Below are positions 8,326 to 16,540 of a stretch of DNA of 64,000 bases, in pieces. Source of the stretch: Cytophagaceae bacterium ABcell3 (GTDB lineage Bacteria; Bacteroidota; Bacteroidia; Cytophagales; Cytophagaceae); contig CP133159.1 in the NCBI GenBank assembly GCA_030913385.1, positions 890,584 through 954,583 on the forward strand, given 5' to 3'. The position numbers and the translations under genes are program-made. The stretch's first letter is position 1, and each line of letters begins with the position of its first letter. The notes beneath the pieces were generated by a model, which was given only the letters and a program-made list of their open reading frames with translations, was not told where the DNA came from and made no database searches.

Positions 8326-8703
8326 GATGTTATAATATCGTGTTTCTTTATAGCTGGTATAGTCTATATTTTCTACAGAAAGAAAATAAACTATTGCTAA
8401 TAAAGAGCAAATAGATAATATAATGTATATGAGCTTTTTAATATTAAAGGTGTTTTTAGGTATGAGGACTTGTTTATTATACGCAAAAATAACATTTATA
8501 TTTTCAATACTATTCCACTAATGAGGTAAAACTAATACCAAGTGATACCATGTTAAACCTAAACTATGTGATAGATTTCCTCATAAGACGGCCATGTGCC
8601 ATTGTTCTTTTGCATATTCTAGGTCTAACCTCTTTATTTAAAAGCAAATTATCACTATCTTTAAAGTTAAATTAATTTACCAATCTTATATAGAATCCAC
8701 AGA

Positions 8704-9834
8704 ATGCCCAAACCTTTAAGATTTAAGCCTAAGGAAAATCAAGATTTTTCTAAAGTTTTGCGTAAACGTGTCAGAGATTATTTCAAAGAAAACAACACAT
8801 CTGTCCATGCCAATGGAAGTATGGCACTTAAAACGGCTTTCCATCTATCACTATGGGCTGGTTCGTATTGTTTGTTGATCTTTGGCAATTTCTCAACCCC
8901 AGTTAACTATTTATTATTTGCTATACTTGGGGTGTCTTTAGCTTTGGTTACAGTAAACATTGGACATGATGCGATTCACGGTGCTTACTCTAAGAAAAAG
9001 TGGGTCAATAATTTGCTGTCTCATACATTTAATTTTAATGGGGCCAGCGCTTATATGTGGAAGAACATGCACAATGTAGCGCATCATACCTACACTAATA
9101 TCCATGGTTATGACGAAGATATTTCTCCTGTGAGCATAATACGCCTTTCGCCAGGTGCGGAACTTAAAAAAGTACACCGTTACCAGCACTTCTATGCTTT
9201 CTTCTTATACTGTTTGGCGACAATTTCGTGGTGGTTCAAAAAAGATTACGAAAAGTTCTTTAAAAATGAAGTAGGAAATTTTCACAATAAGAAGCATCCG
9301 GCAAAAGAATATTTTTATCTGTTTTTCTATAAGGCCATTGCCTACACCCTTTTTATTGTGGTTCCTTTTGTTATGCTTGAGCAGTTTTGGTTGCATACCT
9401 TGCTGGGCTTTCTCGTCATGCACATGTTTGCGGGTTTTTATCTTGCAATAGTTTTTATGTTAGCCCATGGCATTGAGGAAGTGCATTTTCCTCAACCGCA
9501 ACCGAGTGGCGTACTGGAAAATGATTGGTTTGTACACCAAATGTACACTACGGCCAATTTTTGCAGCAACAGCAAACTTGCAGCATTTTTGACGGGAGGG
9601 TTGAATCAACAAATAGAACACCATTTGTTCCCTAATATTTGCAGCATTCATTATCCTAAACTGGGGGCTATAGTTAGACAAACAGCCAAGGAGCATAATA
9701 TGCCATATTATGACAAGCCTACCTTTTTTGATGCTCTTAAATCACATTATAGTTTTTTGAGAAAAGTTGGTAGAGAGAAAGACTATAAACCTGAACCTAG
9801 TAAAAGTTCTTTTTCAGTGGTGGGAGTCGCTTGA
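8704..9834 (+). CDS. Membrane fatty acid desaturase
   Basis: A 376-residue membrane di-iron desaturase. All three histidine boxes are present: HDAIH (88-92), HNVAHH (123-128) and QQIEHH (302-307); the Gln at the third box is typical of front-end acyl-lipid or linoleoyl-CoA type desaturases. Four or more hydrophobic segments flank the boxes. It should insert a double bond in acyl chains using an electron donor that is not encoded here; no cytochrome b5 domain is fused. It stands alone and is followed by a MITE-like element and an intrinsic terminator. Confidence 0.92.
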   Translation: MPKPLRFKPKENQDFSKVLRKRVRDYFKENNTSVHANGSMALKTAFHLSLWAGSYCLLIFGNFSTPVNYLLFAILGVSLALVTVNIGHDAIHGAYSKKKWVNNLLSHTFNFNGASAYMWKNMHNVAHHTYTNIHGYDEDISPVSIIRLSPGAELKKVHRYQHFYAFFLYCLATISWWFKKDYEKFFKNEVGNFHNKKHPAKEYFYLFFYKAIAYTLFIVVPFVMLEQFWLHTLLGFLVMHMFAGFYLAIVFMLAHGIEEVHFPQPQPSGVLENDWFVHQMYTTANFCSNSKLAAFLTGGLNQQIEHHLFPNICSIHYPKLGAIVRQTAKEHNMPYYDKPTFFDALKSHYSFLRKVGREKDYKPEPSKSSFSVVGVA

Positions 9835-9843
9835 TATATACAT

Positions 9844-10098
9844 AGGGCCTGCTGAAAAAGTCACAAGTGTGCAAGATACGCATGGCCTTGCATGAAGACG
9901 TATTGGAATACTTCGAATGTAAGGCCATAAAGTAGATTGTGCGCTTGTGGCTAGCCCAAAAAAGTATTGGGTTAAAAGCTTCTCAATTTACTGTGCACGG
10001 AAAAATAAGAAGTAACCGAAAAACCCTTGCACCTATACCTCCTAACTTTTATACAAATATAAACAGGTAAACATTCTGGACGTTTTTCAGTGCGCCCT
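9844..10098 (+). mobile_element. 255-bp MITE-like element, copy 1
   Basis: A non-coding 255-bp element with imperfect terminal inverted repeats, AGGGCCTGCTGAAAAA at the left and the complement of AGGGCGCACTGAAAAA at the right. It is flanked by the direct repeat ACAT (9840-9843 and 10099-10102). An internal inverted pair (GGCCTTGCAT and ATGTAAGGCC) gives it a hairpin core. A second copy at 24454-24708 has exactly the same length and about 92% identity by my count. It lies between the desaturase stop and its terminator. Confidence 0.85.
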
Positions 10099-10103
10099 AC
10101 ATA

Positions 10104-10137
10104 AAAAGGGTAGAGGATTACAGTCTTCTACCCTTTT
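10104..10137 (+). terminator. Intrinsic terminator of the desaturase gene
   Basis: An 11-bp stem (AAAAGGGTAGA 10104-10114 with 10127-10137) whose 3' arm ends in TTTT. It starts 5 bases after the end of MITE copy 1, so the element separates the gene from its terminator. Confidence 0.75.
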
Positions 10138-10194
10138 ATATTTGCTTTCGATATACTACTTTTCTGTTAGGAGCTTTGTGCGTTTAATAAAAGC

Positions 10195-10902
10195 CTATTG
10201 CATATAAGGCTTTATTTGAAAATCCGAAAGTGCTACCTCAAAATTTTCTTTGCCCAGCAAAGCAACAGCAGCGGAAAAGCTTTCGGTAACTTTTACATTT
10301 TTTACATAAAAAGAATCCTTGCAGTTTCCTGGGACAAAAGATTTAAATAAAGTTCCCGGTTTTCCGGTGTCCAGTTCTGATATTTTAAACCTTAATCCTC
10401 CTCCATTGGCTTTGGCACAAGCTTCTTTTCTAGTCCAGGTGTCAAAAAAGGCAAGCTCCTGCTCGTCTCCTTGTAAGGATTGGTAGTTGGCAATTTCGGC
10501 TTTAGAATAAAAACGAGCAGAAAGTGTACTATGATCCAGCGGACGGATTTTTTCAATGTCTACCCCTATTTCATGTAAATGGCTAATTCCAATTAGACAC
10601 ATATTTGAGGAGTGCGAAATACTGAATTTTAAATCTTTATGCGAATCTAGTACTAAATACGGCTTGCCTTGTTCTGTGTAAAGGATCTCTAATTTTTCTG
10701 GAGAAACCCCTGTAACACTGTACAATACTTTTCTCAAAAGTATTCTACAGGCAATAAACTCTTCGGCATAGCGCCTTTTATGGAACAAGGCGGCACGTTC
10801 ATTTTCAGCTTTAGACAAAACTACCGAACACTCATGGATGGTAGGTAATATCTGATGCCAATCAGCCAAGAATAACTGCACTGAAAGATCTTTCTGCGAC
10901 AT
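10195..10902 (-). CDS. 4'-phosphopantetheinyl transferase (Sfp type)
   Basis: A 235-residue Sfp-type enzyme that transfers phosphopantetheine from coenzyme A to carrier proteins. It shows FSISHS (93-98), the magnesium-binding GVDIE (113-117) and WTRKEACAKA (156-165), the three signature motifs in the right order and spacing, and the length is normal. The downstream partner in the run is the Dabb gene, whose stop lies 5 bases upstream of this start; the two are probably co-transcribed. No polyketide or peptide synthetase is nearby, so it may serve fatty acid or lipid-type carrier proteins. Confidence 0.92.
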   Translation of the reverse strand: MSQKDLSVQLFLADWHQILPTIHECSVVLSKAENERAALFHKRRYAEEFIACRILLRKVLYSVTGVSPEKLEILYTEQGKPYLVLDSHKDLKFSISHSSNMCLIGISHLHEIGVDIEKIRPLDHSTLSARFYSKAEIANYQSLQGDEQELAFFDTWTRKEACAKANGGGLRFKISELDTGKPGTLFKSFVPGNCKDSFYVKNVKVTESFSAAVALLGKENFEVALSDFQIKPYMQ

Positions 10903-10907
10903 AAATG

Positions 10908-11201
10908 TTAAATAATATAGTCGGAAACCACACGTGATTCAGTGATTTCTTTTATGAGTTTCCCAACTTCTACATGTTCAGGGTGCTTTTGGTAGGTAGC
11001 TAAGGCTTCTTGGTCTTTGAAAGAAGAATATAAACTTATATCGTATGCCGCATCAGAAGGGTCGATGTTGATGCCTACTTCAAATTCTACAATTTCGGAT
11101 ATTTTTTCAGGCAAAGCCTCTAGTTTCTCCTTCATTTTTTCAATATTTTCCTTTTTATCTGCCTGGTCTTTGATTTTCCAGCAAACGATATGTTTTAACA
11201 T
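10908..11201 (-). CDS. Stress-responsive A/B barrel (Dabb) domain protein
   Basis: A 97-residue single Dabb domain: it opens MLKHIVCWKIK, has a middle helix of charged residues, and contains YDISLYSSFKDQEALATYQKHPEHVEV, the family signature. These form dimeric alpha+beta barrels; some are cyclases or detoxifying proteins and most are unassigned. It lies 5 bases upstream of the phosphopantetheinyl transferase gene on the same strand. Its function is not known. Confidence 0.88.
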   Translation of the reverse strand: MLKHIVCWKIKDQADKKENIEKMKEKLEALPEKISEIVEFEVGINIDPSDAAYDISLYSSFKDQEALATYQKHPEHVEVGKLIKEITESRVVSDYII

Positions 11202-11323
11202 GGTAGAGATATTTTTAATATGCGCAAAAATAAAAAATCTATAACGAAATTTTTATACTTATTCTGAAAATCAAGCAAAAAAACTGGATTATTCATTAGA
11301 TTTCTTTACGAGGGCAAAAGAAC

Positions 11324-11354
11324 CAATAGAAAGTTCTAATGCATATTTCAGGTT
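11324..11354 (+). repeat. 31-bp exact dispersed repeat, copy 1
   Basis: 31 bases beginning CAATAGAAAGTTCTAATGC occur identically at 21154-21184. At the second site the sequence is the right arm of a 45-bp palindrome, while here only the right arm remains. Both copies lie between genes. Confidence 0.75.
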
Positions 11355-11397
11355 AAACCTTCCCCTGTTTATGATGTTTTTATACAAAAGGATTGTT

Positions 11398-11586
11398 ATG
11401 AACCTGATGAAAATTTTTGGATCGATTTTGACCTTGCTTGGTGCAGCAGGATTGATTTATACTGCATAAGTTTTTATACAACATGGTTTGGATAACTGGA
11501 TAACAGGCTTGGTAGTGTTTATCGTAATCATTATTTTCTTTAGTGTCGGTACGGGGATGATTAAAACGGATCAAAAGAAAGAGTAA
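11398..11586 (+). pseudogene. Small two-helix membrane protein broken by an in-frame TAA
   Basis: From the ATG at 11398 the frame reads MNLMKIFGSILTLLGAAGL and IYTA, then a TAA at 11467-11469. It continues in the same frame with a soluble turn, a second hydrophobic helix (ITGLVVFIVIIIFFSVGTG) and a charged tail, to a TAA at 11584-11586. The two halves look like one 62-residue two-helix membrane protein of a common short Bacteroidota type. The stop falls between the helices. Real nonsense mutation, sequencing error or readthrough cannot be told apart here. Confidence 0.6.
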
Positions 11587-11727
11587 CTGCTAGAGAGTCT
11601 TTGTTGCTATAGCTTCTTCAGTAGGTTTGTCTTTTCCAACGGGAAGCTAATGTTATTTCATAAACAAAATATTGTATAAAACTTTTTGTTATGCATTAAT
11701 GCCACTAATTTTGTTTAAAAACATTCT

Positions 11728-12612
11728 ATGAAGAAATACATAAAGATTGCTGTAGTGGCATTGTTTGCTTCATGCTCCGGGGCTTCATTAGAAAAAGAGC
11801 AGGAAATAGATGGTTTTGCGCTACCAGAAGGTGTGGTTCAGCATGAAAAGTATCTATATGTTTCCAACGTAGGAAAGAAGTTTGAGCCTTTAGAAAAGGA
11901 TGGAGATGGTTTTATCAGTAAAATGAATGAAGACGGTGATGTGATAGATATGCATTACCTGCCACTAAACGATACCTTACATTCACCTAAAGGAATGGGA
12001 GTGGTTAATAATGTTTTGTACGTAACTGATATCGATCGTTTAAAAGGTTTTGACCTGACTACTAGAGAAAAGGTTTTCGATCTTGATTTTTCGCGTGAGA
12101 AAACATTGTTGTTGAATGATATAGCTGTTAAAAATGATTCTGCGCTGTTTGTTTCTGCCATGGATATAGGAAAAATTTATGAAGTTGACCTAACTTCTAA
12201 GAGCTATAGGGTAATACAAGAAGTGCAAAAGCCTAATGGGCTGTCATGGGATGCAGAAGAACATATTTTATATGTAGGTATGTTTGGAAGGGAGGATAAT
12301 GCCAACGGTAATAATGGGGACTTAGGAATGATAACTTTTGCAGGAGACGCCGTGCTTTATGAAGAAATTAGCAGCTATCAAGGCAATATAGATGGTGTGG
12401 CTATTGATAATGGGCATGTACTTTTTTCTGATTGGCTGGCTTATGGCGATAAAGGTGGTATAAAAATGCTTGATTTGGCAACTGGAGAAATCAAAGCTAT
12501 CTCGGACCATAAGATTGATGGACCTGGAGACTTTTTTTACAACCCGATCAGCAAAAAACTTTGGATCCCTAAAATGAAGGAAAACAAAATATTGGTTATA
12601 GACTTGGATTAG
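11728..12612 (+). CDS. Beta-propeller lipoprotein, SMP-30/gluconolactonase-like
   Basis: 294 residues. The N-terminus is a lipoprotein signal (VALFASC, lipidated Cys at 16), so it should be tethered to a membrane facing the periplasm or outside. The rest is a run of propeller-type strands (LYVSNVG, LYVTDIDRLKGFDLT, LSWDAEEHILYVGMFG, LWIPKMKENKILVIDLD), as in SMP-30/gluconolactonase or NHL-like proteins. Catalytic metal ligands cannot be assigned. The sugar-lactone oxidase gene downstream makes a sugar-acid lactone link possible, but a terminator separates the two. Confidence 0.75.
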   Translation: MKKYIKIAVVALFASCSGASLEKEQEIDGFALPEGVVQHEKYLYVSNVGKKFEPLEKDGDGFISKMNEDGDVIDMHYLPLNDTLHSPKGMGVVNNVLYVTDIDRLKGFDLTTREKVFDLDFSREKTLLLNDIAVKNDSALFVSAMDIGKIYEVDLTSKSYRVIQEVQKPNGLSWDAEEHILYVGMFGREDNANGNNGDLGMITFAGDAVLYEEISSYQGNIDGVAIDNGHVLFSDWLAYGDKGGIKMLDLATGEIKAISDHKIDGPGDFFYNPISKKLWIPKMKENKILVIDLD

Positions 12613-12641
12613 CGCTTTTTTTAGAAGCATACTACTTTTAT

Positions 12642-12672
12642 AAAAAGGAGGCAGAAATGTTCTCCTTTTTTT
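12642..12672 (+). terminator. Intrinsic terminator after the propeller lipoprotein
   Basis: A 9-bp stem AAAAAGGAG (12642-12650) with CTCCTTTTT (12662-12670), an 11-base loop, and the T-run continuing to 12672. Confidence 0.75.
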
Positions 12673-12718
12673 ATAACCTTGACCCTTGCAGGCTTGTTTC
12701 TATAAAAAGAGAAATGTG

Positions 12719-13957
12719 ATGGCAGGAATAAGGAAGCGAATTAATAAAATTATCCCTTGGGTCAAGAAAAAGGAAAAGACGTTTGTTAACTGGTCGGGGA
12801 GTGTGAAATTTACACCCGAAACTATAGCAGAGCCAAGATCAACGGAAGAAGTTTCTGATTTGGTACGTCGGGCATTGTACAAAGACAAAACTATACGCGT
12901 GGCGGGCGCCGGTCACTCATCTTCTCCTTTGTTGCAGACAAGCGACACCTTGCTTTCATTTAATCAAATGAAAGGAGTTCACTCTTATGACATAGAAAAG
13001 CAGCAAGCTACCATTTATCCCGGAATGACTGTAGGTGAAATAGGCCAAGAGTTGCTAAAACTAGGTTTTTCGCTGCATAACACAGGTGATGTGGACATGC
13101 AGAACTTGTCGGGTGCCATAGGCACTGGGACGCATGGTACAGGAATTGGACTTCCCAATCTTTCGGCAATGCTGCATGGAGTGGAGATGGTAAACGGGAA
13201 AGGTGATGTTTTAAGTTTCGATTATGATAAGGATCCAGAAATGATGGATGCGCTAAGGGTATCTATGGGGGCTTTAGGTGTATTTACAAAAATGATCCTT
13301 AATACCACACCTGCTTTACAACTAGACCGTAAGGAGTATTGTACCCATGTAGATGTGGCTATGCAACATCTTAATGATCTTGTCCAAAATAACCGGAATT
13401 TTGATTTTTACTGGTACCCGCGTAACGACTTGGTCAAACTTCGTACGCATAACCTGCAAGGGCAGAAAGAGCAACTCTTGCCTTATGCAAAACTCGCTAA
13501 GGAAAAAACAGGATGGTTAAATGAAATTCTACCAAAATTTCGACACTTAAAGTATGAGGAAATGGAATATGCCTTGCCTGCCGAAGCTGGCCCTGATTGC
13601 TTTGCTGAGGTAAGAAAAAGGGTGAAGCAAAAGCATAGGGATTATGTTGGTTGGCGTGTACTGTACAGGACTGTACAAGGGGACAATTCTTGGCTAAGCC
13701 CATTTTACCAAAGGGATTCTGTAACTATAGCAATTTTGCAGAATCTGGGACTTCCATATTGGCCATATTTTAAGGATATCGAACCTATATTCCGGGCTTA
13801 TGGAGGCCGTCCACACTGGGGTAAGAAACATACCCTTACCGCTGACACTTTGAGAGACCTGTACCCTCGGTGGGATGATTTTATGAAGGTTCGCAGGATG
13901 ATGGATCCTAAAGGGATTTTTTTAAATAGTTATTTGAAAAAACTATTACACGTATAA
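12719..13957 (+). CDS. FAD-linked sugar-1,4-lactone oxidase family protein
   Basis: 412 residues from the ATG at 12719; an in-frame TTG at 12686 is possible but gives an unlikely leader. It has an N-terminal FAD-binding (PCMH type) domain with RVAGAGHSSSPL and the GTGTHGTGIG loop, and a C-terminal D-arabinono-lactone/L-gulonolactone oxidase domain ending RPHWGKKHTL and MMDPKGIFLN. These flavoenzymes oxidise aldonolactones or alditols. No His-flavin linkage can be asserted, although the GHSS motif matches covalent members. The sensory-rhodopsin-transducer-like gene follows after 3 bases, so they form an operon. Confidence 0.9.
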   Translation: MAGIRKRINKIIPWVKKKEKTFVNWSGSVKFTPETIAEPRSTEEVSDLVRRALYKDKTIRVAGAGHSSSPLLQTSDTLLSFNQMKGVHSYDIEKQQATIYPGMTVGEIGQELLKLGFSLHNTGDVDMQNLSGAIGTGTHGTGIGLPNLSAMLHGVEMVNGKGDVLSFDYDKDPEMMDALRVSMGALGVFTKMILNTTPALQLDRKEYCTHVDVAMQHLNDLVQNNRNFDFYWYPRNDLVKLRTHNLQGQKEQLLPYAKLAKEKTGWLNEILPKFRHLKYEEMEYALPAEAGPDCFAEVRKRVKQKHRDYVGWRVLYRTVQGDNSWLSPFYQRDSVTIAILQNLGLPYWPYFKDIEPIFRAYGGRPHWGKKHTLTADTLRDLYPRWDDFMKVRRMMDPKGIFLNSYLKKLLHV

Positions 13958-13960
13958 AAC

Positions 13961-14338
13961 ATGGAAGCACTAGGGAAAAACATGTGGATTGTGCCTGGGG
14001 GGCATATCCCAGCAAAAAGTAATGGCCATGAGCCTGAAATGGTCAGCAATGACAAAATGTCGGTACTCAATGTGTCTCAAGAGGAAGCTGATCTCAATAT
14101 TACCATTTACTATGGAGATGATGCTCCTTTGGGGCCATATAATCTGAAAGTTGAGGCACGCAGGGTAAGAAAAGTAAGGTTTAATGATTTAATAGATCCT
14201 CGGGCAATTCCATTAGGTAAGGATTACTCAGCTGTAATTTCCTCCAATGTGCCTGTGGTAATACAGTTTAGTAGATTAGATAGTAGCCATAGTCATAAAG
14301 CCATTACTGGCACTATGGCTTACTCAGAAAGTTCATAA
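13961..14338 (+). CDS. Stand-alone sensory rhodopsin transducer (ASRT) family protein
   Basis: A 125-residue protein matching the Anabaena sensory rhodopsin transducer family along its whole length: WIVPGGHIP, EPEMVSNDKMSVLNVSQEEA, ITIYYGDDAPLGPYNLKVEARRVRKVRFNDL, PIPLGKDYSAVISSNVPVVIQFSRLDS. The founding member is a soluble beta-sandwich tetramer that binds a microbial rhodopsin and has also been linked to carbohydrate or DNA binding. No rhodopsin gene is in the window. It follows the lactone oxidase by 3 bases and precedes a membrane protein gene by 13, which fits a sugar-related or membrane-related role better than a light one. That last point is inference. Confidence 0.88.
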   Translation: MEALGKNMWIVPGGHIPAKSNGHEPEMVSNDKMSVLNVSQEEADLNITIYYGDDAPLGPYNLKVEARRVRKVRFNDLIDPRAIPLGKDYSAVISSNVPVVIQFSRLDSSHSHKAITGTMAYSESS

Positions 14339-14351
14339 TTCATTAATTTTT

Positions 14352-14855
14352 ATGGGAGACCTTTCCGTAGTGATTACCATATTGTCGGCGATGATTACGC
14401 CGGCGATCCTTATTGTGGCAACAGGTTCATTATTACTGACTACCTCACAAAGGTTGGCAAGAAGTATAGAACGTACACGAAAACTCAGCGACCAATTTGA
14501 AAAGCTGACAGAGGAGCCTAGTGATAAAGCCAACACAAAGTTTGAATTTCTGTATCACCAACTACAGTTTGCTTCTAACAGGGCACGGTTGTTACAAAAA
14601 GCGATGACATCACTTTACTTGGCAATAAGTATCTTTATCCTCACAAGCTTTTTAATTGGTATTTTTGAGATCACCAATGCAGAATTTGCTTATTTCCCGT
14701 TAATGTCTGGGATGCTCGGTGCTATGTTGTTGTTTTTAGCAAGTATGCTGTTGATATTGGAGTCAAGAATAGCTTTGAAATCCGTAAACCAGGAAATGGC
14801 CAATGTGCTTCAAGTAAACAACCCAAACCAGTTAAAAAACAAAGGTCGGCCCTAA
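14352..14855 (+). CDS. DUF2721 family membrane protein
   Basis: 167 residues. A first hydrophobic segment (ITILSAMITPAILIVATGSLLL) is followed by a charged cytoplasmic region with RLARSIERTRKL, then two further hydrophobic segments (about 92-112 and 120-140). The layout and the TPAxLI and RxxRS elements are those of DUF2721 proteins, whose role is unknown. It is the third gene of the run with the oxidase and the ASRT homologue. Confidence 0.8.
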   Translation: MGDLSVVITILSAMITPAILIVATGSLLLTTSQRLARSIERTRKLSDQFEKLTEEPSDKANTKFEFLYHQLQFASNRARLLQKAMTSLYLAISIFILTSFLIGIFEITNAEFAYFPLMSGMLGAMLLFLASMLLILESRIALKSVNQEMANVLQVNNPNQLKNKGRP

Positions 14856-14870
14856 AGCCGACTCTCTTTA
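14845..14870 (+). terminator. Weak intrinsic terminator overlapping the DUF2721 stop
   Basis: A 6-bp stem GTCGGC (14845-14850) with GCCGAC (14857-14862) around a 6-base loop, followed by TCTCTTTA. The T-tract is poor, so this is tentative. Confidence 0.4.
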
Positions 14871-14886
14871 TCTCAAAACCTGTCCA

Positions 14887-15330
14887 TCAAACTTCTTCAG
14901 CGTGTCTTAGGCGTGCATTTATCTTAAATTTCACGCCTTGTAAAGCTTTCGCCACAGGACAGTTTTTGCTTGCATTTTCCGCAAAGTCTTGGAAAGTCTC
15001 ATCGTCAATGTTTAATATTTCTGCATCACAGAAAATTTCAATTAATGTTATTTGAAAACCATCACCGCCTTTTTCTAAATGGACTTTGTCTTCTGTATGA
15101 ATAGCCTTGACAACAAAGCCAGCAATAGATAGCTCGTGAGCAAGCGACATGGAAAAACAAGAAGCATGCGCCGCACCAATCAACTCCTCAGGGTTTGCAC
15201 CTTTCGAGTCCTCAAAACGTTGACTGAACGAATAAGGAACTTTTTCAAATGTACCACTTTCAACACTAATATGCCCTTTGCCTTCTCTTAGGCTTCCGCT
15301 CCAAAAAGCACTTCCTTTTTTTTCTTTCAT
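14887..15330 (-). CDS. OsmC/Ohr family peroxide-detoxifying protein
   Basis: 147 residues from the ATG at 15330; the open frame extends to 15426 but the family begins at MKEKKGSAFWSGSLREGKG, so I chose the inner start. It shows the OsmC pattern with two redox cysteines, one in the helix ELIGAAHASCFSM and one in ENASKNCPVAKAL. OsmC proteins reduce organic hydroperoxides in the cytoplasm. It is transcribed away from the efflux operon, with which it shares an upstream region of about 136 bp. Confidence 0.9.
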   Translation of the reverse strand: MKEKKGSAFWSGSLREGKGHISVESGTFEKVPYSFSQRFEDSKGANPEELIGAAHASCFSMSLAHELSIAGFVVKAIHTEDKVHLEKGGDGFQITLIEIFCDAEILNIDDETFQDFAENASKNCPVAKALQGVKFKINARLRHAEEV

Positions 15331-15466
15331 ACCTTTCACATTTATCCCTTTTATGGGAAACTTTTGAAGCATAGAATTGTTGGAGGAAAGCGAACGGCAT
15401 GGCGTCGTTCTTTGTTTTGCATTCACTGAATAAATGTTATAACTTCATTTTTTAATTTAAAAAGAA

Positions 15467-16522
15467 ATGAAAAAGCTTTTCAAGCTCCTTGTTTGGGCGG
15501 CCGCTATATCAATAGTGGTTTATTTAGCAGCCTTGCCCAAATTACGGTCTTCGCAGGGAAAAAGCACCAAAAGGGCTCAAGCAGGTACTTCAGCTATGGC
15601 TGTAAATATCCATCAAGTAAGTGGTGCAACATTAGATAATAAAATAACCTCTACCGGGACGGTATTGGCCAATGAAGAAGTAACATTACAACCTGAAGTA
15701 TCAGGTCGGGTAACGGGTATACATTTTAATGAAGGTACGCTGGTCAGAAAGGGAACGCTGCTTGTAAAATTAGATGACCGTGACTTGCAGGCTGAGCTAT
15801 CTAAAGTTATTCACCAAATAAAGCTTGCCGAAGAACAGGAAAAAAGGCAGAATACGCTATTAAAAAAAGGAGGCGCTAGCCAGGCGGAGTATGATATAGC
15901 GCTCAATGAACTAAACGTACTTAAAGCGGAAGAAGCATTGCTACGGGCTCGTATATCCAGGACTGAGGTCAGGGCGCCATTTTCTGGCATAATTGGTCTG
16001 AGAAACATAAGCACAGGAACCTTTGTGTCATCTGCCACCAATATTGCGGGTCTGCAAGATGTAAGCAAGCTGAAAATCGAGTTTAGTATCCCTGGAAAAT
16101 ACGCTATGTATGTTAGGAAAGGGCAGAAAGTAAGATATACCATTCCAGGAGTAAAAGAGGATTTCCCTGCTGAGATATATGCCATCGACCCTAAAATTGA
16201 TCCAGACAGTCGTACCATTATGGTTCGGGCTTTATCTACGCAACATCAAAAAACTGTGTTCCCCGGAGCTTTTGCAGAAGTAGAACTTGTGCTTGATCAG
16301 ATCGAAAATGGCATATTAGTTCCTTCAGAAGCAATTGTGCCTGATATTCGCGGACATAAAGTATACCTTTACAAAAGCGGTAAAGTGGAAGTGGCTCCTG
16401 TCGAAATTGGCTTTAGAAAAGAACAGATGACGTATTTGGCCAAAGGGGTAAACCCTGGAGATACTGTCATTACCTCTGGCATGATACAGTTGCGTCCGGG
16501 CATGGATGTATTAGTTAAATAA
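15467..16522 (+). CDS. RND efflux membrane fusion protein
   Basis: A 351-residue periplasmic adaptor of the AcrA/MexE kind: an N-terminal membrane anchor (about 4-22), a barrel-sandwich first half (LQPEVSGRVTGIHFNEGTLVRKGTLLVKLDDRDL), a helical hairpin with KHKxxE-type heptads, the second lipoyl half (VRAPFSGIIGLRNISTG), and a beta-barrel and membrane-proximal domain (DPDSRTIMVRA). It links the inner-membrane pump to the outer-membrane channel. It is the first gene of a three-gene operon, and the pump gene starts 18 bases after it. Confidence 0.93.
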   Translation: MKKLFKLLVWAAAISIVVYLAALPKLRSSQGKSTKRAQAGTSAMAVNIHQVSGATLDNKITSTGTVLANEEVTLQPEVSGRVTGIHFNEGTLVRKGTLLVKLDDRDLQAELSKVIHQIKLAEEQEKRQNTLLKKGGASQAEYDIALNELNVLKAEEALLRARISRTEVRAPFSGIIGLRNISTGTFVSSATNIAGLQDVSKLKIEFSIPGKYAMYVRKGQKVRYTIPGVKEDFPAEIYAIDPKIDPDSRTIMVRALSTQHQKTVFPGAFAEVELVLDQIENGILVPSEAIVPDIRGHKVYLYKSGKVEVAPVEIGFRKEQMTYLAKGVNPGDTVITSGMIQLRPGMDVLVK

Positions 16523-16540
16523 TAACAGCATAACCTATTT

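Noticed and set aside
8556-8590. Possible third copy of the left arm of the 45-bp palindrome (AACCTAAACTATG)
   Set aside because: Only a loose match in AT-rich DNA; not enough to call a repeat.
9844-10098. A complete insertion sequence
   Set aside because: 255 bp with no open frame; it can only be a non-autonomous element.
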